Source: Companilactobacillus huachuanensis
Lineage (GTDB): Bacteria > Bacillota > Bacilli > Lactobacillales > Lactobacillaceae
Reading direction: 5' to 3'
Length of the DNA: 64,000 nt
Assembly (NCBI RefSeq): GCF_005404815.1
Contig: NZ_BJDF01000002.1
Location: forward strand, 62,001-126,000
The notes beneath the pieces were generated by a model that was given only the letters and a program-made list of their open reading frames with translations, was not told the origin of the DNA and did not search any database. Shown here in pieces: positions 63,284 through 64,000 of this stretch. A program made the position numbers and the translations under genes. Positions within the stretch are counted from its first letter, which is position 1; every line of letters starts with the position of its first letter.

Positions 63284-64000
63284 CAACAAGAGCAGTCTTT
63301 TAGTCGGCCCTGATGACAAAATTGGCATGGGCGAAGCTGGTTTCTTAGGTCTTCAACACGTCTTAGCGATGGATATCTATGTTCCACCAATTATTCTAGC
63401 TGGCATGATGGCAATGGGCCTCAGTGATCAAATGGGACTTTTGCAATCAACTTTCTTAGCTGCTGGTATTGGAACAATTTTACAAACATTTGTCTTCATG
63501 AAGATGCCCGTTTCTCAGGGTCCTTCATTTGTTCCTCTTGGTGCCGCTGCCGGTGTTGTACTAGCATCTGGTGGTTTGAAAGGTAATGGTATGGGAACAC
63601 TGATTGGTGCTTTATTAATTGGCTCACTTATACTAATCGTCTTAGGTGTCACTGGTGTTTTCCAAAAAATCATCAACCGTCTAGTTCCTGCTTTAGTCGG
63701 TGGTACGATTATCACTTGTGTTGGTTTATCTTTGATTCCAACTGCTCTAAACAGTAATATTTTCAACGCTCCTGGTAAGATTGACAATAATATCATCTTA
63801 GCTTCTGTAACTGCTTTAACATTGTTAGTCTCAGTTGGTATTAGTTTGAAATTTCCTAGCGTTCGTCGTTTCTTCAGAACTAGTTCAATTATTTTGGCTT
63901 TAGGTGTTGGAACGATTGTTTCAACTATGATGGGCATGTTCAACTGGAAAGCAGTTTCTGAAGCTGCTTGGTTCGGACTTCCCCAAAGAACAATTTTCCA
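63273..64000 (+). CDS. Nucleobase:cation symporter-2 permease (partial)
   Basis: First 242 codons of an NCS2 purine/pyrimidine permease, cut off by the window edge. Typical: FLGLQHVLAMDIYVPPIILA near residues 22-41, QGPSFVPLGAAAG, and VGGTIITCVGLSLIPTA. With guaD it probably takes up xanthine, guanine or uric acid; PbuX-type is likely but not certain. GAGGAG before ATG 63273. Confidence 0.9.
   Translation, partial: MENNNKSSLLVGPDDKIGMGEAGFLGLQHVLAMDIYVPPIILAGMMAMGLSDQMGLLQSTFLAAGIGTILQTFVFMKMPVSQGPSFVPLGAAAGVVLASGGLKGNGMGTLIGALLIGSLILIVLGVTGVFQKIINRLVPALVGGTIITCVGLSLIPTALNSNIFNAPGKIDNNIILASVTALTLLVSVGISLKFPSVRRFFRTSSIILALGVGTIVSTMMGMFNWKAVSEAAWFGLPQRTIF

Overview
The window looks like the chromosome of a low-GC Gram-positive lactic acid bacterium of the Lactobacillaceae. 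The basis is Shine-Dalgarno starts with many TTG/GTG codons, a malolactic locus, a lac operon of the L. casei lacTFEG type, several sugar PTS operons with cre-like sites, obg-oatA-rnz, and a WxL surface protein. A Companilactobacillus-like species is my guess; no marker gene here proves it. I see no rRNA, tRNA, CRISPR array, prophage or intact transposase.

Layout. 1-4.1 kb: rnz, oatA, obg (minus). 4.2-7.9 kb: fruR-fruK-fruA behind six 10-bp phased repeats. 8-9.6 kb: repeats and a doubtful ORF. 9.6-11.5 kb: a PgaC-like synthase pair. 12-18.3 kb: unknown gene, AraC regulator, DUF5107/TPR protein and aldose epimerase. 18.7-21.4 kb: map and uvrC. 21.8-26.7 kb: a gene broken by a stop codon, a 50-aa gene with a consensus promoter, TMEM175, MgtC and a lone EIIA. 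27-30.8 kb: second fructose-type PTS, kinase and divergent RpiR regulator. 31.8-34.7 kb: frameshifted WxL protein. 35-36.5 kb: phosphatase, HTH protein, Nudix. 37.4-41 kb: mleR / mleS-mleP. 42-46.3 kb: acetyltransferase, glycerate kinase, GntP permease, CdaR regulator. 46.7-51.9 kb: esterase, HAD, two aldo/keto reductases, NupC. 52.2-54.8 kb: small protein, APC permease, C26 hydrolase. 55-61.5 kb: second antiterminator, Cof hydrolase, lacG-lacE-lacF-lacT with cre, promoter and RAT/terminator leader. 61.9-64 kb: guanine deaminase, apparently with an ATT start, and a cut-off purine permease.

The most striking feature is an intergenic repeat family present at about 18 places (8.6-54.1 kb, both orientations). 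A full copy is about 320 bp, has 14-bp terminal inverted repeats, and in four cases is flanked by 7-9 bp direct repeats, so it looks like a MITE-type mobile element. Its inner 180-190 nt fold into a closed multi-branch structure: a long outer stem enclosing three hairpins. Between copies the arms of all four stems change together, keeping pairing while sequence differs, with a conserved TTYA loop and conserved T:T and A:G mismatches. That pattern argues for a maintained DNA or RNA structure rather than inert repeat sequence. Some copies carry only the core, one is very divergent with a perfect 24-bp stem, and several are deletion or rearranged derivatives. Many sit directly behind stop codons or terminators. 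I do not recognise it as a named family.
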